Assembly: GCA_963751425.1 (NCBI GenBank)
Contig: CAVVUF010000001.1
Location: 1,674,001-1,738,000 of the forward strand
Length of the DNA stretch: 64,000 nt
Direction: 5' to 3'
Source of the DNA: CAVVUF01 sp963751425
GTDB lineage: Bacteria > Chloroflexota > Anaerolineae > Anaerolineales > UBA4823
Under the pieces are notes generated by a model, which was not told the origin of the DNA, made no database searches, and was given only the letters and a program-made list of their open reading frames with translations. This document shows positions 26,130 to 35,061 of this stretch, piece after piece. Position numbers and translations under genes: made by a program. Positions within the stretch are counted from its first letter, which is position 1; every line of letters starts with the position of its first letter.

Positions 26130-27733
26130 CCGTAGCGAGCAAGAAAGCTATTAAAGAAATCCTTGGTGATCTACCCTATACAGCAGAGGTTTACTGGCGC
26201 TTACGCCAGCCGGGTAAGCCTGTTTCGGATAAGTTCACGCTCTCCCAGTTGCAAAAAACACTTCCGGCTTGGCGCAGTCAAGCCGAGGCTTCACCATTTC
26301 TGCTGCAGCCTGGCAAACAGGTTTTGATCTTTGGCACGCTGCGCTATTGGCTGGAGCATACCACGCTCTTAGGGTTGGCCCTGGCCGGTCAAGGGCATAC
26401 AGTCTCACTTGCTTATCTGCCGTATGGAACGTGGCAAAAATCGATGAGTCATTTTGATCTCCGCAGGCAAAATGTTTATACCCAAGAAGTTCTCAAGCTG
26501 ACCGGACCATTATTAAAAATCGTTCCATTCTTGAACACAAAGCCAGAACCACTGCCCGCAGGTTTAGATCAAGCAATTCAGCAGCTCTCCTTACGAGATA
26601 CACAGTATACGCTTCAAGTTGAAGAGGTGCCATCTGAAAGTGAATTATTCCGGTTGCGCCTGGAACGTAACCGTCAGGCTGCCTGGGCAGCCCTGGAGTG
26701 GATCAATGAGAACCAGCCTGATTCCGTGATCATCCCGAATGGGACCATCTTGGAATTCGGTGCCCTGTACCAGGCAGCAATGTATTGTCAAACACCGGTT
26801 GTGACTTATGAGTTTGGCGAGCAGCGAGAGAGGATTTGGTTGGCGCAAAATGCAGAGGTCATGCACCAGAATACGGATGCGCTCTGGGAGGCGCGCCGCG
26901 ACAAGACACTGACCTCAGAACAATTGGATCAAGCCAAGGCCCTGTTTTCCGCCCGCCAGCGTGCCAGCTTGTGGGAAAATTTTGCTCGGCGTTGGCAAGG
27001 TGTACCCAGTGAAGGAGGGGAACGAGTTCGCACGCTTCTGAAACTGGACCACAGACCTGTTCTTCTCCTGGCAACAAATGTGATCGGCGATAGCCTGACA
27101 TTAGGCCGGCAGGTGTTCAGCAATTCAATGACAGAGTGGATTGAAAAGACCGTGCAGTACCTGGCTGGTAGGGCAGATGTCCAGTTTGTTATTCGGATTC
27201 ACCCAGGAGAATTGGTCACAAAAGGCCCTTCTGTGGCAGATGTGGTTCTACGTGCCTTGGGTTTGTCAGCTGAAAAAATAACGGATATCCCCGAGCATAT
27301 TCACCTGATCCCTGCGGATGCAAAGATTAATACCTATGACATTGTTGAGATTGCTGATCTGGGATTAGTTTATACGACGACAGTGGGTATGGAGATGGTC
27401 ATGAGTGGGATACCAGTGATAGCTGTTGGGAATACCCATTACCGGGCCAAAGGCTTCACTCTCGATCCGGATACTTGGGAAGCCTATTTTGAGGTCCTCA
27501 GAAATGCCTTGGAAAATCCAGCCCAGTTTCGCCCATCAAAACAGCAGGTGGAATTAGCTTGGCATTATGCCTTTCGCTTCTTTTTCGAATATCCGCATAC
27601 TTTCCCCTGGCATGTGGTTCACTTTTGGAAGGATGAAGCGCTTTGGCCTCTCAAACGCGTATTGAGCCAGGAAGGCCAGGAATTTTTTGGGCAGACTTTC
27701 CGATACCTGGTAGGAGAGCCTGTTCAATGGTGA
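26126..27733 (+). CDS. Capsule-type GT-B glycosyltransferase (KpsC/KpsS-like)
   Basis: About 535 residues from the ATG at 26126, which overlaps the wzt stop as ATGA. The C-terminal half has the features of capsule polysaccharide synthesis proteins: FVIRIHPGE, then INTYDIVEIADLGLVYTTT, VGMEMVMSGIPVIAVG and a YRAKGFT ending. In that family these form a GT-B fold related to the Kdo transferases KpsC and KpsS. The N-terminal half (VLIFGTLRYWLEHTTLLGLA) would be the acceptor domain. Coupling to wzt suggests action on chains exported by the ABC system, perhaps at the carrier end or terminus. Donor sugar is unknown. Confidence 0.7.
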   Translation: MTVASKKAIKEILGDLPYTAEVYWRLRQPGKPVSDKFTLSQLQKTLPAWRSQAEASPFLLQPGKQVLIFGTLRYWLEHTTLLGLALAGQGHTVSLAYLPYGTWQKSMSHFDLRRQNVYTQEVLKLTGPLLKIVPFLNTKPEPLPAGLDQAIQQLSLRDTQYTLQVEEVPSESELFRLRLERNRQAAWAALEWINENQPDSVIIPNGTILEFGALYQAAMYCQTPVVTYEFGEQRERIWLAQNAEVMHQNTDALWEARRDKTLTSEQLDQAKALFSARQRASLWENFARRWQGVPSEGGERVRTLLKLDHRPVLLLATNVIGDSLTLGRQVFSNSMTEWIEKTVQYLAGRADVQFVIRIHPGELVTKGPSVADVVLRALGLSAEKITDIPEHIHLIPADAKINTYDIVEIADLGLVYTTTVGMEMVMSGIPVIAVGNTHYRAKGFTLDPDTWEAYFEVLRNALENPAQFRPSKQQVELAWHYAFRFFFEYPHTFPWHVVHFWKDEALWPLKRVLSQEGQEFFGQTFRYLVGEPVQW

Positions 27734-27740
27734 GAAAAGC

Positions 27741-28592
27741 GTGAACATCAAGCAGCAGGTGCAAGATTTCTATAACCAGGTTGGCTGGCAAGAGGTCAGC
27801 GAGGGCGTTTACCAGAATGCAACTTTTGAAGATTTACGCCCGGTCTCGCGTGAGTATATCCATCGCTGTCATTTACGCATCCTTCGGCACATCAAAACTC
27901 AAGGAAAATATTTGCTTGATGCTGGCTCTGGGCCTATCCAATATCCCGAATATTTAGAATACTCTGAAGGTTACCATTATCGGGTTTGTGTCGACATCTC
28001 CCTGGTCGCTTTACAGGAAGCACGTAAACGGATCGGTGATCATGGGTTATTCGTTGTCGCTGATATTGCCAATTTACCCTTCAAAGCCAATGCCTTTGAC
28101 GGGGAGGTGTCCTTACACACGATCCATCATTTACCTTTGGAGGATCACTTAACCGCTTATAAAGAGCTCTTTCGAGTGCTTATCCCAGGCAGCTCAATGG
28201 TAGTGGTCAATGGATGGAAAAACCCACCGGTGGAACGTTGGGTGAAGACAATTCGAAGAATAACAGGAAAACTTTGGCAAAAAAAACAGAATTCAAGTGA
28301 CAATCACCCTCTCAATGCTAATCTGCCCTCACCAGGTCAATCAGAAGGCAAGACATATGTCAGCAAGTATGATGCAGTCTGGTTTAAGGAAGCAGTGGGA
28401 AAATATTTACCTTATGAGATATGGGTATGGCGGAGTATAAGTGTGGGGATTATGCGCACCTATATTCACGAAAATCAAATGGGGCATTGGCTTCTGCGAA
28501 TGATTTTCAGGCTAGAAGAATTATTTCCTCATTACCTGGGAGAAAAAGGTGTTTATCCGCTGGTCGTGATCAGAAAGACAAATGGATTGTAG
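27741..28592 (+). CDS. Class I SAM-dependent methyltransferase
   Basis: 283 residues with SAM motif LLDAGSGPIQYPEY (near residues 59-72), the acidic loop CVDISLVALQEARKR and FDGEVSLHTIHHLPLEDH, a pattern of small-molecule methyltransferases. The start is GTG at 27741, eight bases after the previous stop, with GGTGAG at 27729-27734 as ribosome site. The insert between residues about 185 and 215 is rich in N, S and K and may be a flexible loop. A sugar methyltransferase role fits the locus but is not proven by sequence. Confidence 0.78.
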   Translation: MNIKQQVQDFYNQVGWQEVSEGVYQNATFEDLRPVSREYIHRCHLRILRHIKTQGKYLLDAGSGPIQYPEYLEYSEGYHYRVCVDISLVALQEARKRIGDHGLFVVADIANLPFKANAFDGEVSLHTIHHLPLEDHLTAYKELFRVLIPGSSMVVVNGWKNPPVERWVKTIRRITGKLWQKKQNSSDNHPLNANLPSPGQSEGKTYVSKYDAVWFKEAVGKYLPYEIWVWRSISVGIMRTYIHENQMGHWLLRMIFRLEELFPHYLGEKGVYPLVVIRKTNGL

Positions 28593-28602
28593 GAGAGAGT
28601 TT

Positions 28603-29610
28603 ATGGACTGGTCTGGGCAAGTTGTTCTCGTTACCGGTGGAACGGGTTCATTCGGTAAAAAATTCGTGGAAATCATGTTGAAAGAATACCAGCCCTCTAA
28701 GCTGATTGTGTTTAGCAGGGATGAGTTGAAGCAGCATGATATGCGCGTCGCTGGTTTTAATCAACCCAGCTTGCGATATTTTATTGGAGACGTGCGAGAT
28801 TTGGAGCGCTTGCGCCGTGCGATGCATGGGGTAGATATCGTGGTACACGCTGCCGCTTTGAAGCAGGTTCCAGCCTGTGAATATAACCCCATGGAGGCAA
28901 TTAAAACAAATATCCTGGGCAGCAGCAATGTGATCGAGGCAGCCATCGATGCTGGTGTGAAGAAAGTTTTAGCTCTTAGCACCGATAAAGCGGTCAACCC
29001 GGTGAATTTATACGGCGCCACCAAGCTGGCTGCTGAGAAACTCTTTGTTCAGAGCAATGCCTATGCAGCAGGCACAGCCACGCGCTTTGCCTGTGTGCGT
29101 TATGGTAACGTGGTCGGCAGCCGCGGAAGTGTGGTACCCATCTTTATCAAACAGCGCCAGGGTGGGAAGCTAACCCTCATGGATCAACGGATGACACGTT
29201 TCTGGTTAACTCTGGAACAAGGGGTGCGTTTTGTCATCCGCTGCATAGGATTGATGCAAGGGGGAGAAGTATTTGTGCCCAAGATCCCCAGCACCCGGAT
29301 TGTTGATCTGGCAAAAGCGATTGCGCCAAAAGCTGAGTTTGAGTTCGTGGGAATTCGTCCTGGGGAAAAACTGCACGAGGTTTTGATCTCTGAAGATGAA
29401 GCCCGCCTGGCGCTTGAGCGGGATGATATGTTTGTTGTTACCCCTTCAACACCCTTGTGGCAGCGAAATTTACATTATGAAGGTCAGCCTTTGCCGGATC
29501 GCTTCCGCTATGGCAGTGATAATAATCCCGAGTGGCTGAGCCTGGAGCAAATTCAGGAAATGGTTGCACCTTTTGAAACCGAAGAATTCTCAGAAAACGG
29601 CGAATTATAG
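28603..29610 (+). CDS. UDP-GlcNAc 4,6-dehydratase, 5-epimerising type (PseB/CapE/WbvB family)
   Basis: About 335 residues of the extended SDR family that removes water across C4-C6 of UDP-GlcNAc and inverts C5. The NAD motif TGGTGSFGKKF is near residues 10-20, followed by FSRDELKQ, ALKQVPACEYNPMEA and STDKAVNPVNLYGATKL with the catalytic YxxxK. The late motif GIRPGEKLHEVLI is shared with CapE/FnlA and PseB. The ATG at 28603 has GGAGAGAG upstream. PseB would feed pseudaminic acid, but the aminotransferase PseC is absent and an RmlD-like reductase follows. This points instead to a UDP-L-RhaNAc or UDP-L-FucNAc type pathway. Confidence 0.87.
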   Translation: MDWSGQVVLVTGGTGSFGKKFVEIMLKEYQPSKLIVFSRDELKQHDMRVAGFNQPSLRYFIGDVRDLERLRRAMHGVDIVVHAAALKQVPACEYNPMEAIKTNILGSSNVIEAAIDAGVKKVLALSTDKAVNPVNLYGATKLAAEKLFVQSNAYAAGTATRFACVRYGNVVGSRGSVVPIFIKQRQGGKLTLMDQRMTRFWLTLEQGVRFVIRCIGLMQGGEVFVPKIPSTRIVDLAKAIAPKAEFEFVGIRPGEKLHEVLISEDEARLALERDDMFVVTPSTPLWQRNLHYEGQPLPDRFRYGSDNNPEWLSLEQIQEMVAPFETEEFSENGEL

Positions 29611-29617
29611 GATTGCC

Positions 29618-30550
29618 ATGAAGATTTTAATAACGGGCGTCAGTGGTCTGTTGGGGATCAACCTTGCTCTGGAGTTAGCGAAAGAGCATAAGGTTTTTGG
29701 GATAGTGAATGACCATCCCTTACAGATGACTGCTTTATCGGTAAAGAAAGTCTTTGATGTCTTCCAGGCTAACTTGACGATCCCAGGAACCTTGAAGTTG
29801 GTCATGGAAAAAACTCAACCTGATTGGATTATCCACTGTGCTGCTTTGGCAAACCTGGATGCCTGTGAATCAAATCCATCCTTAGCGCACAGATTAAATG
29901 CAGAAGTGCCTGGTGAACTAGCCGCCCTGGCAGGCAGCTCCGGAGCACGGCTGATCCATATCTCTACCGATGCTGTGTTCGATGGAATAAAGGGTGACTA
30001 TGATGAGGTAGATCTCCCGAATCCTTTAAGCATCTACGCAAATAGCAAATTAGATGGGGAGCGGCGTGTATTGGATGCGAACCCTGAGGCGGTTGTGGCG
30101 CGGGTTAATCTGCATGGTTGGAGCATATCTGGAAAGCGCAGCCTGGCTGAATTTTTCTTCTACAACTTGCAAGCCGGAAAATCCGTTTTAGGATTTACGG
30201 ATGTGTATTTTTGTCCAGTATTGGCGAACGATCTCGCCCCCATTTTCATTGCAATGCTGGAAAAAGGGTTGAAAGGACTCTATCACACGGTTAGCAGTGA
30301 AAGCCTGACAAAGTATGACTTTGGTTTGCGAATAGCTCGTAAGTTTGGCCTGGATGAAAATCTGATCCGACCCTCATCGGTTGAAGAGGCTGGCCTGAAA
30401 GCGCCCCGCTCCCCTCGCTTAACCTTAAAAACCGAGAAACTTTCTCAAGCGCTTGGCTATAAGATGCCAGCCATTTCTCCAGGGATAGAAAGTTTATCCA
30501 AGCTTTACCAACAGGCTTATCCGCAAAAGCTGCATGAGCTCTCGCTGTGA
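29618..30550 (+). CDS. RmlD-like NAD(P)-dependent sugar reductase
   Basis: About 310-residue SDR of the RmlD substrate-binding family. The N-terminus MKILITGVSGLLGINLA carries the Rossmann motif, AALANLDACESNP is the family's conserved loop, and YANSKLDGE contains the Tyr/Lys pair. RmlD reduces dTDP-4-keto-rhamnose. Because a separate rfbD begins at the window end, this copy more likely reduces the 4-keto product of the dehydratase just upstream, as WbvR does for UDP-L-RhaNAc. It starts eight bases after the dehydratase stop. The assignment to UDP-L-RhaNAc is inference from gene order. Confidence 0.8.
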   Translation: MKILITGVSGLLGINLALELAKEHKVFGIVNDHPLQMTALSVKKVFDVFQANLTIPGTLKLVMEKTQPDWIIHCAALANLDACESNPSLAHRLNAEVPGELAALAGSSGARLIHISTDAVFDGIKGDYDEVDLPNPLSIYANSKLDGERRVLDANPEAVVARVNLHGWSISGKRSLAEFFFYNLQAGKSVLGFTDVYFCPVLANDLAPIFIAMLEKGLKGLYHTVSSESLTKYDFGLRIARKFGLDENLIRPSSVEEAGLKAPRSPRLTLKTEKLSQALGYKMPAISPGIESLSKLYQQAYPQKLHELSL

Positions 30551-30572
30551 AATCTGGGAGAAATCCATAAAG

Positions 30573-31023
30573 ATGACAACTTACATCCATCAACAGGTAG
30601 AAGCTGCCCGCCTCGGAACTGCCCCATCCCTGGTCAGCCGCGTTCTCCTCCGGTTGGGTGGTGCTTTGCGATATGCAGTTCCTACCAGGTTATTGCATCC
30701 TTCTGCCTGATCCGGTGGTATCTTCATTGAACGACCTCAATCGTTCACAGCGCGCCGATTACTTATGCGATATGGCCTTAGTGGGCGATGCGCTTCTGGA
30801 AGTGACTGGAGCATTTCGGATTAATTATGCTATCTTCGGGAACTCAGAGCCTGCATTGCATGCCCATATTGTGCCACGTTATTTATCTGAGCCCGATCAA
30901 CTGCGGCATGGCCCGCCTTGGGCTTATGCACCGGAAGTTATTGATGCATATAAATTCGATCTCGAACGCGACCGTTCTTTAATCCAGCATATTGCCTTTG
31001 CAATCAGCAAAGGGTTGTCATAA
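30573..31023 (+). CDS. HIT-family hydrolase (reading frame broken)
   Basis: Restoring the frame by removing one C at about 30642-30648 gives roughly 150 residues. It begins MTTYIHQQVEAARLGTAPSL, passes through SGWVVLCDMQFLPGYCILL and ends with the histidine triad region LHAHIVPRY (near residue 96). HIT proteins hydrolyse or transfer nucleoside phosphates such as Ap4A or nucleoside phosphoramidates. As given, the N-terminal part (30573 on) is out of frame with the catalytic part, which is open to 31023. It lies between sugar-nucleotide genes and NeuB, so a role in nucleotide by-product handling is possible but unproven. Confidence 0.75.
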
Positions 31024-31044
31024 GATTTACCCAAGGAGGCTGTA

Positions 31045-32109
31045 ATGGAAATGCAGATAGGCAAGCATAAGATTGGAGAGAACCACCCCACATATTTCAT
31101 CGCGGATATTGCTGCCAACCACGATGGGGATCTTGAGCGCGCTAAAATGCTCATCCGCTTGGCTAAAGAAGCTGGCGCAGATGCAGCCAAATTTCAGAAC
31201 TTTCGTGCACCTCAAATCGTCTCGGATTATGGCTTTCGAACCATGGGTGACCAGGTCTCTCACCAGGCTGCCTGGAAAAAACCCGTATTTGAAGTATACA
31301 AGGAGGCTTCGATCCCCTTTGAATGGACACCTGTTTTAGGTGAAGAGTGCGATGAGGTTGGCATCGATTATTTTTCATCCCCTTACGACTTTGAAGCAAC
31401 CGATTTCTTGGCTCCATATGTACCCGCAATAAAAATTGGCTCTGGAGAAATTGACTGGTTAGAGTCCATTGCGTGGATCGCTCAAAAGGGTAAACCTGTG
31501 CTCCTGGCAACCGGTGCGTCTATGATTGGTGAAGTACAGCAGGCTGTTCATACCATTCTAAAATATAATCCACAGCTTGTCTTGATGCAGTGCAACACCA
31601 ACTATACAGCCAGCCTTGAAAATTTCAAGCATATCCACCTGCGCGTCTTATTGACTTACAAAAATATGTTTCCTCAAGTTGTCCTCGGCCTGTCCGACCA
31701 CACGCCAGGACATGCGACCGTTCTAGGGGCTGTTGCGTTGGGCGCCAGGGTGGTAGAAAAGCACTTTACCGACCATAATGACCGGGTCGGACCGGACCAC
31801 AAATTTGCTATGAACCCCGCTTCCTGGCATGAAATGGTTGAACGGACGCGCGAGTTGGAAAGCGCATTGGGCTCAGGGGACAAATTTATCGCCGCGAATG
31901 AGCGCGAGACATCGGTCGTTCAAAGGCGCTGCCTGCGCGCAGCCCGCGATATCAAAGCGGGTGAAATTTTCCAGCGCGATATGATTGATGTATTACGTCC
32001 AGCTGCGCCGGGAGCAATTAAACCTAATGAAATTGCTGCCGTAGTGGGAACTCGAGCCCTGGTCGATATCCCATTTGGGAAAGAGCTGCATTGGGTTGAC
32101 TTAGGATAA
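31045..32109 (+). CDS. NeuB-family nonulosonic acid synthase with SAF domain
   Basis: 354 residues. The TIM-barrel part (about 15-270) begins with FIADIAANHDGDLERAKMLI and KFQNF, and later has IKIGSGEIDW, LLATGAS, LGLSDHT and EKHFTD. These are standard motifs of enzymes that condense phosphoenolpyruvate with a C6 amino sugar to make sialic, legionaminic or pseudaminic type acids. Residues about 290-354 (RRCLRAARDIKAGEIF onward) form the antifreeze-like SAF domain. AAGGAGG precedes the ATG. A cytidylyltransferase two genes later could activate the product. The exact sugar cannot be told from sequence. A second NeuB without SAF lies at 45.4 kb. Confidence 0.88.
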   Translation: MEMQIGKHKIGENHPTYFIADIAANHDGDLERAKMLIRLAKEAGADAAKFQNFRAPQIVSDYGFRTMGDQVSHQAAWKKPVFEVYKEASIPFEWTPVLGEECDEVGIDYFSSPYDFEATDFLAPYVPAIKIGSGEIDWLESIAWIAQKGKPVLLATGASMIGEVQQAVHTILKYNPQLVLMQCNTNYTASLENFKHIHLRVLLTYKNMFPQVVLGLSDHTPGHATVLGAVALGARVVEKHFTDHNDRVGPDHKFAMNPASWHEMVERTRELESALGSGDKFIAANERETSVVQRRCLRAARDIKAGEIFQRDMIDVLRPAAPGAIKPNEIAAVVGTRALVDIPFGKELHWVDLG

Positions 32110-32122
32110 TAGTTTTTTCACA

Positions 32123-33253
32123 ATGGCGCGCGTTCTTTATTTTAGTCGTGATTATTCAACACATGACCACCGGTTTTTGACAGCCCTAGAGAAAACCGGT
32201 CATAAGATTTATTACTTGCGTTTGGAAAGCCGCGGTCATGCCCTTGAGGATCGACCTATTCCACCTGCTGTGGAGCAAGTCCAATGGGTTGGGGGCGATC
32301 GACCAGTGCGCTTTAAGGATGGTTTGCGCTTGTTGCTGGACTTAAAAAAAGTACTAAAGAAGATCAACCCGGATCTTGTTCATGCAGGACCCATTCAAAC
32401 GGCCGCGCTTTTAGTAACCCTGACAGGTTACAAGCCTTTAGTCAGTATGTCATGGGGATATGACTTACTCGTCGACGCTCAAAAAAGCATATCCTGGGCA
32501 TGGGCTACCCGGTATGCATTAAAACGCAGCTCGGTGATGATCGGCGATTGTCAAATCGTTCGACAAACCGCTGTTTCCTATGGAATGTCGCAAGATCGGA
32601 TTATCACCTTTCCATGGGGGGTCGACTTACAACATTTTTCTCCGCGCAATGAAGAACAGCAGGATCCAGCCCAAGAGTTTCAATCTCGTTTGGGGTGGGG
32701 AAAAGACACTTTTATCCTGCTTTCCACCCGTTCGTGGGAATTGATTTATGGAGTAGATATCCTGGCAAAAGCCTTTGTTTTGGCAGCCAGACAGCATCCA
32801 GAGCTGCGTTTGATGATGTTGGGCAATGGCTCTCTCGCAGCACAGTTACGTCAAATTTTTACGAGAGGCGAGGTCGCCGACTTTGTGGTATATCCAGGAC
32901 AGGTGAAACAGGCTGAATTGCCGAAGTATTATCGCGCAGCAGATTTGTTTGTGAGTGCATCGCACAGCGATGGCACCTCCATTTCGATGTTAGAAGCTCT
33001 GGCATGCGGCTGCCCTGTACTACTTTCGGATATTCCAGGGAATATGGAATGGATTAAGCCTGGAGAACAGGGGTGGCTGTTCCGCGATGGAAATGCACTC
33101 GACCTGGCTGAAAAAATGATCAGTGCCATTGAAAACCAGAAGCTTTTGGCGTCTATGCGGTGCGAAGCGCGCTGTTTGGCTGAAAAACGAGCCGATTGGA
33201 ACAAGAATAGTCAAGAAATATTAAGCGCTTACCGATTGGCTGGGCTAAATTGA
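32123..33253 (+). CDS. GT4-family glycosyltransferase
   Basis: 376-residue GT-B enzyme. The N-terminal domain opens VLYFSRDYSTHDHRFLTALE. The C-terminal Glycos_transf_1 domain includes ILLSTRSWELIYGVDILAKA, VVYPGQV, and the donor-binding region SHSDGTSISMLEALACGCPV, which contains the E of the EX7E motif. It sits between NeuB and its likely cytidylyltransferase, so it may transfer or extend next to a nonulosonic acid residue. It starts 13 bases after the NeuB stop. Confidence 0.85.
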   Translation: MARVLYFSRDYSTHDHRFLTALEKTGHKIYYLRLESRGHALEDRPIPPAVEQVQWVGGDRPVRFKDGLRLLLDLKKVLKKINPDLVHAGPIQTAALLVTLTGYKPLVSMSWGYDLLVDAQKSISWAWATRYALKRSSVMIGDCQIVRQTAVSYGMSQDRIITFPWGVDLQHFSPRNEEQQDPAQEFQSRLGWGKDTFILLSTRSWELIYGVDILAKAFVLAARQHPELRLMMLGNGSLAAQLRQIFTRGEVADFVVYPGQVKQAELPKYYRAADLFVSASHSDGTSISMLEALACGCPVLLSDIPGNMEWIKPGEQGWLFRDGNALDLAEKMISAIENQKLLASMRCEARCLAEKRADWNKNSQEILSAYRLAGLN

Positions 33254-33258
33254 GGTAG

Positions 33259-34113
33259 ATGAGTGAAATGAGTCAAACTTTAGCAATTATCCAGGCTCGA
33301 ACAACCTCCTCCAGGCTGCCAGGGAAGGTGTTGCAAGATATTTCTGGTCAGCCAATGCTTGTCCATGTCGTAGAACGTACCTTACGAGCCGAATTGGTCG
33401 ATCAGGCTGTCGTTGCTACAACCACGGATCCTTCGGATGATCCAATTGTAGAGCTGTGCAAAAAGCGAGGCTATGCCTGTTTTCGAGGCAGCTTGCACGA
33501 TGTATTGGATCGTTTCTATCAGGCAGCTTGCCAATACGAGGCAGGTGTAATTGTACGCATCACAGCAGATTGCCCACTGATTGATCCTCGACTCATTGAC
33601 TTGACTCTGCGAGCTTTCTGGGGTGAAATACAAGGCCTACCTGGTAGGATTAGCCAGCAGCTGTTGAATACAGAGGGACTGGCTTTTCCATTTGATTTCA
33701 CTGCGAACCGTCTTCCGCCACCCTGGAGCCGCACCTACCCTATCGGACTGGATACGGAGGTGTGTTCAATGGCGGCTCTGGCACGCGCCTGGAGGGAGGC
33801 GGACCAAAAATATCAGCGTGAACATGTGATGCCTTATTTATATGATGATATAGGAGTAAATTTTGACCAGCCTTGCCGGTTCCGAGTGCTGCAAATAGAT
33901 CACGAACAGAACCTGGGCTCATTACGTTGGACGGTAGATACACCCATCGACTTGGAGGTGGTCCGACAAATTTTCTCGCATTTTATCGGGAGAGAAGACT
34001 TTTCATGGTTGGATGTTGTGGAATTAATCAAACGCGACCCGTTACTTGGAGAGATCAATGCCAATGTAGTTCATAAAAATGTCTATGATTTCGACCAGCG
34101 GGCAAAGGACTGA
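33259..34113 (+). CDS. SpsF-like acylneuraminate cytidylyltransferase family protein
   Basis: 284 residues with the CTP-binding signature AIIQARTTSSRLPGKVL near the N-terminus, followed by RGSLHDVLDRFYQAA, RITADCPLIDP and GLDTEVCS, the pattern of SpsF/PseF enzymes that make CMP-activated acidic sugars. It pairs naturally with the NeuB at 31.0 kb, as spsE-spsF do. An ATG at 33268 would give the more compact start MSQTLAIIQ; the ATG at 33259 has GAGG only three bases upstream. A stretch of about 20 residues after residue 120 is longer than I expect for the family and may be a loop insertion. Confidence 0.8.
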   Translation: MSEMSQTLAIIQARTTSSRLPGKVLQDISGQPMLVHVVERTLRAELVDQAVVATTTDPSDDPIVELCKKRGYACFRGSLHDVLDRFYQAACQYEAGVIVRITADCPLIDPRLIDLTLRAFWGEIQGLPGRISQQLLNTEGLAFPFDFTANRLPPPWSRTYPIGLDTEVCSMAALARAWREADQKYQREHVMPYLYDDIGVNFDQPCRFRVLQIDHEQNLGSLRWTVDTPIDLEVVRQIFSHFIGREDFSWLDVVELIKRDPLLGEINANVVHKNVYDFDQRAKD

Positions 34114-34125
34114 GAGTTGCTCGAT

Positions 34126-35052
34126 ATGGCATACTTGACAATTTTCACTGCCCCAAAGGCTTTCACCAATCCACATATCGCCACCATCCAGAAAAATGCC
34201 ATCCAATCTTGGATGCATCTTAGCGACCGGGTCCAAGTTCTACTGCTGGGTGAAGAAGAGGGACTGGCAAATCTTGCCCATGAGCTGGGCATCACCCACT
34301 TGCCGGATGTGGAACGCAATCCTCAAGGCACACCCTTGCTCAGCTCGATGTTCGAGTTAGCCCGGCAGCACAGTGACAGTCCTTACCTGGCGTGTGTCAA
34401 TGCGGATGTTATTTTGTTGCCAGAAACCATGGATGTAATCGACAAAGGATCCTCACAAGTCAAGGAATTCCTGATCGTCGGACAGCGCTGGGACCTGGCA
34501 TTGAAAGTGCCTTTGGAATTCGAGGCAGGATGGGAAGAACAATTGCGTCACGACCTTCGAGTGCGCGGCCGGCTTCACCCACCCTCAGGTAGTGATTATT
34601 TCATATTCCCCCGCCAATGTTTTCAAGAGATGCCCAGGTTTGCAATTGGGCGCGCGGGTTGGGATAATTGGATGTTCTTTCATGCACGACAAAAGGGCTG
34701 GCCTGTGATTGACGCCACCCCCATCTTACCGGTGATCCATCAGGACCATGATTACAGTCATCTACCCGGCGGTCAGCCTCATTATCGCCTTCCCGAGACA
34801 TCCGAAAATGTTCGCCTGGCAGGCGGGAGACGGGCAATCTTTACACTCTTAGATGCCGATTACGCCATCCGAGATGGGAAATTGGAAAAGATTCCAGTGA
34901 AGGGCAAGAAACTGTTAAGAGAGATGGAAATTTTTCCATTTGTGAAATTACACTCATTTTTACTGGGAGAATTGGCCTTTATGTTTTTCCATCCGGGCAA
35001 AGCTTGGAATGAGTGGCGCGGGCGGATTCAATATAAATTGAGGGCACGGTAG
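34126..35052 (+). CDS. Putative GT-A-fold glycosyltransferase
   Basis: About 308 residues from the ATG at 34126, with a TTG nine bases earlier as an alternative. The N-terminus MAYLTIFTAPKAF and the central CVNADVILLP suggest a nucleotide-sugar-binding GT-A domain with a DxD-like acidic site. GSDYFIFPRQCF and GRAGWDNWMFFHARQKG follow, which I have seen in uncharacterised polysaccharide-locus proteins. I do not know a characterised member. It follows the SpsF-like cytidylyltransferase by 12 bases and precedes a GT2, so a transferase role is inferred from motif and neighbourhood. Confidence 0.55.
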   Translation: MAYLTIFTAPKAFTNPHIATIQKNAIQSWMHLSDRVQVLLLGEEEGLANLAHELGITHLPDVERNPQGTPLLSSMFELARQHSDSPYLACVNADVILLPETMDVIDKGSSQVKEFLIVGQRWDLALKVPLEFEAGWEEQLRHDLRVRGRLHPPSGSDYFIFPRQCFQEMPRFAIGRAGWDNWMFFHARQKGWPVIDATPILPVIHQDHDYSHLPGGQPHYRLPETSENVRLAGGRRAIFTLLDADYAIRDGKLEKIPVKGKKLLREMEIFPFVKLHSFLLGELAFMFFHPGKAWNEWRGRIQYKLRAR

Positions 35053-35061
35053 GAGAGTAGA

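Noticed and set aside
28603..34113. Complete pseudaminic acid pathway
   Set aside because: Only a PseB-like, a NeuB and a cytidylyltransferase are present. PseC, PseG and PseH equivalents are missing, and an RmlD-like reductase takes the expected aminotransferase position.
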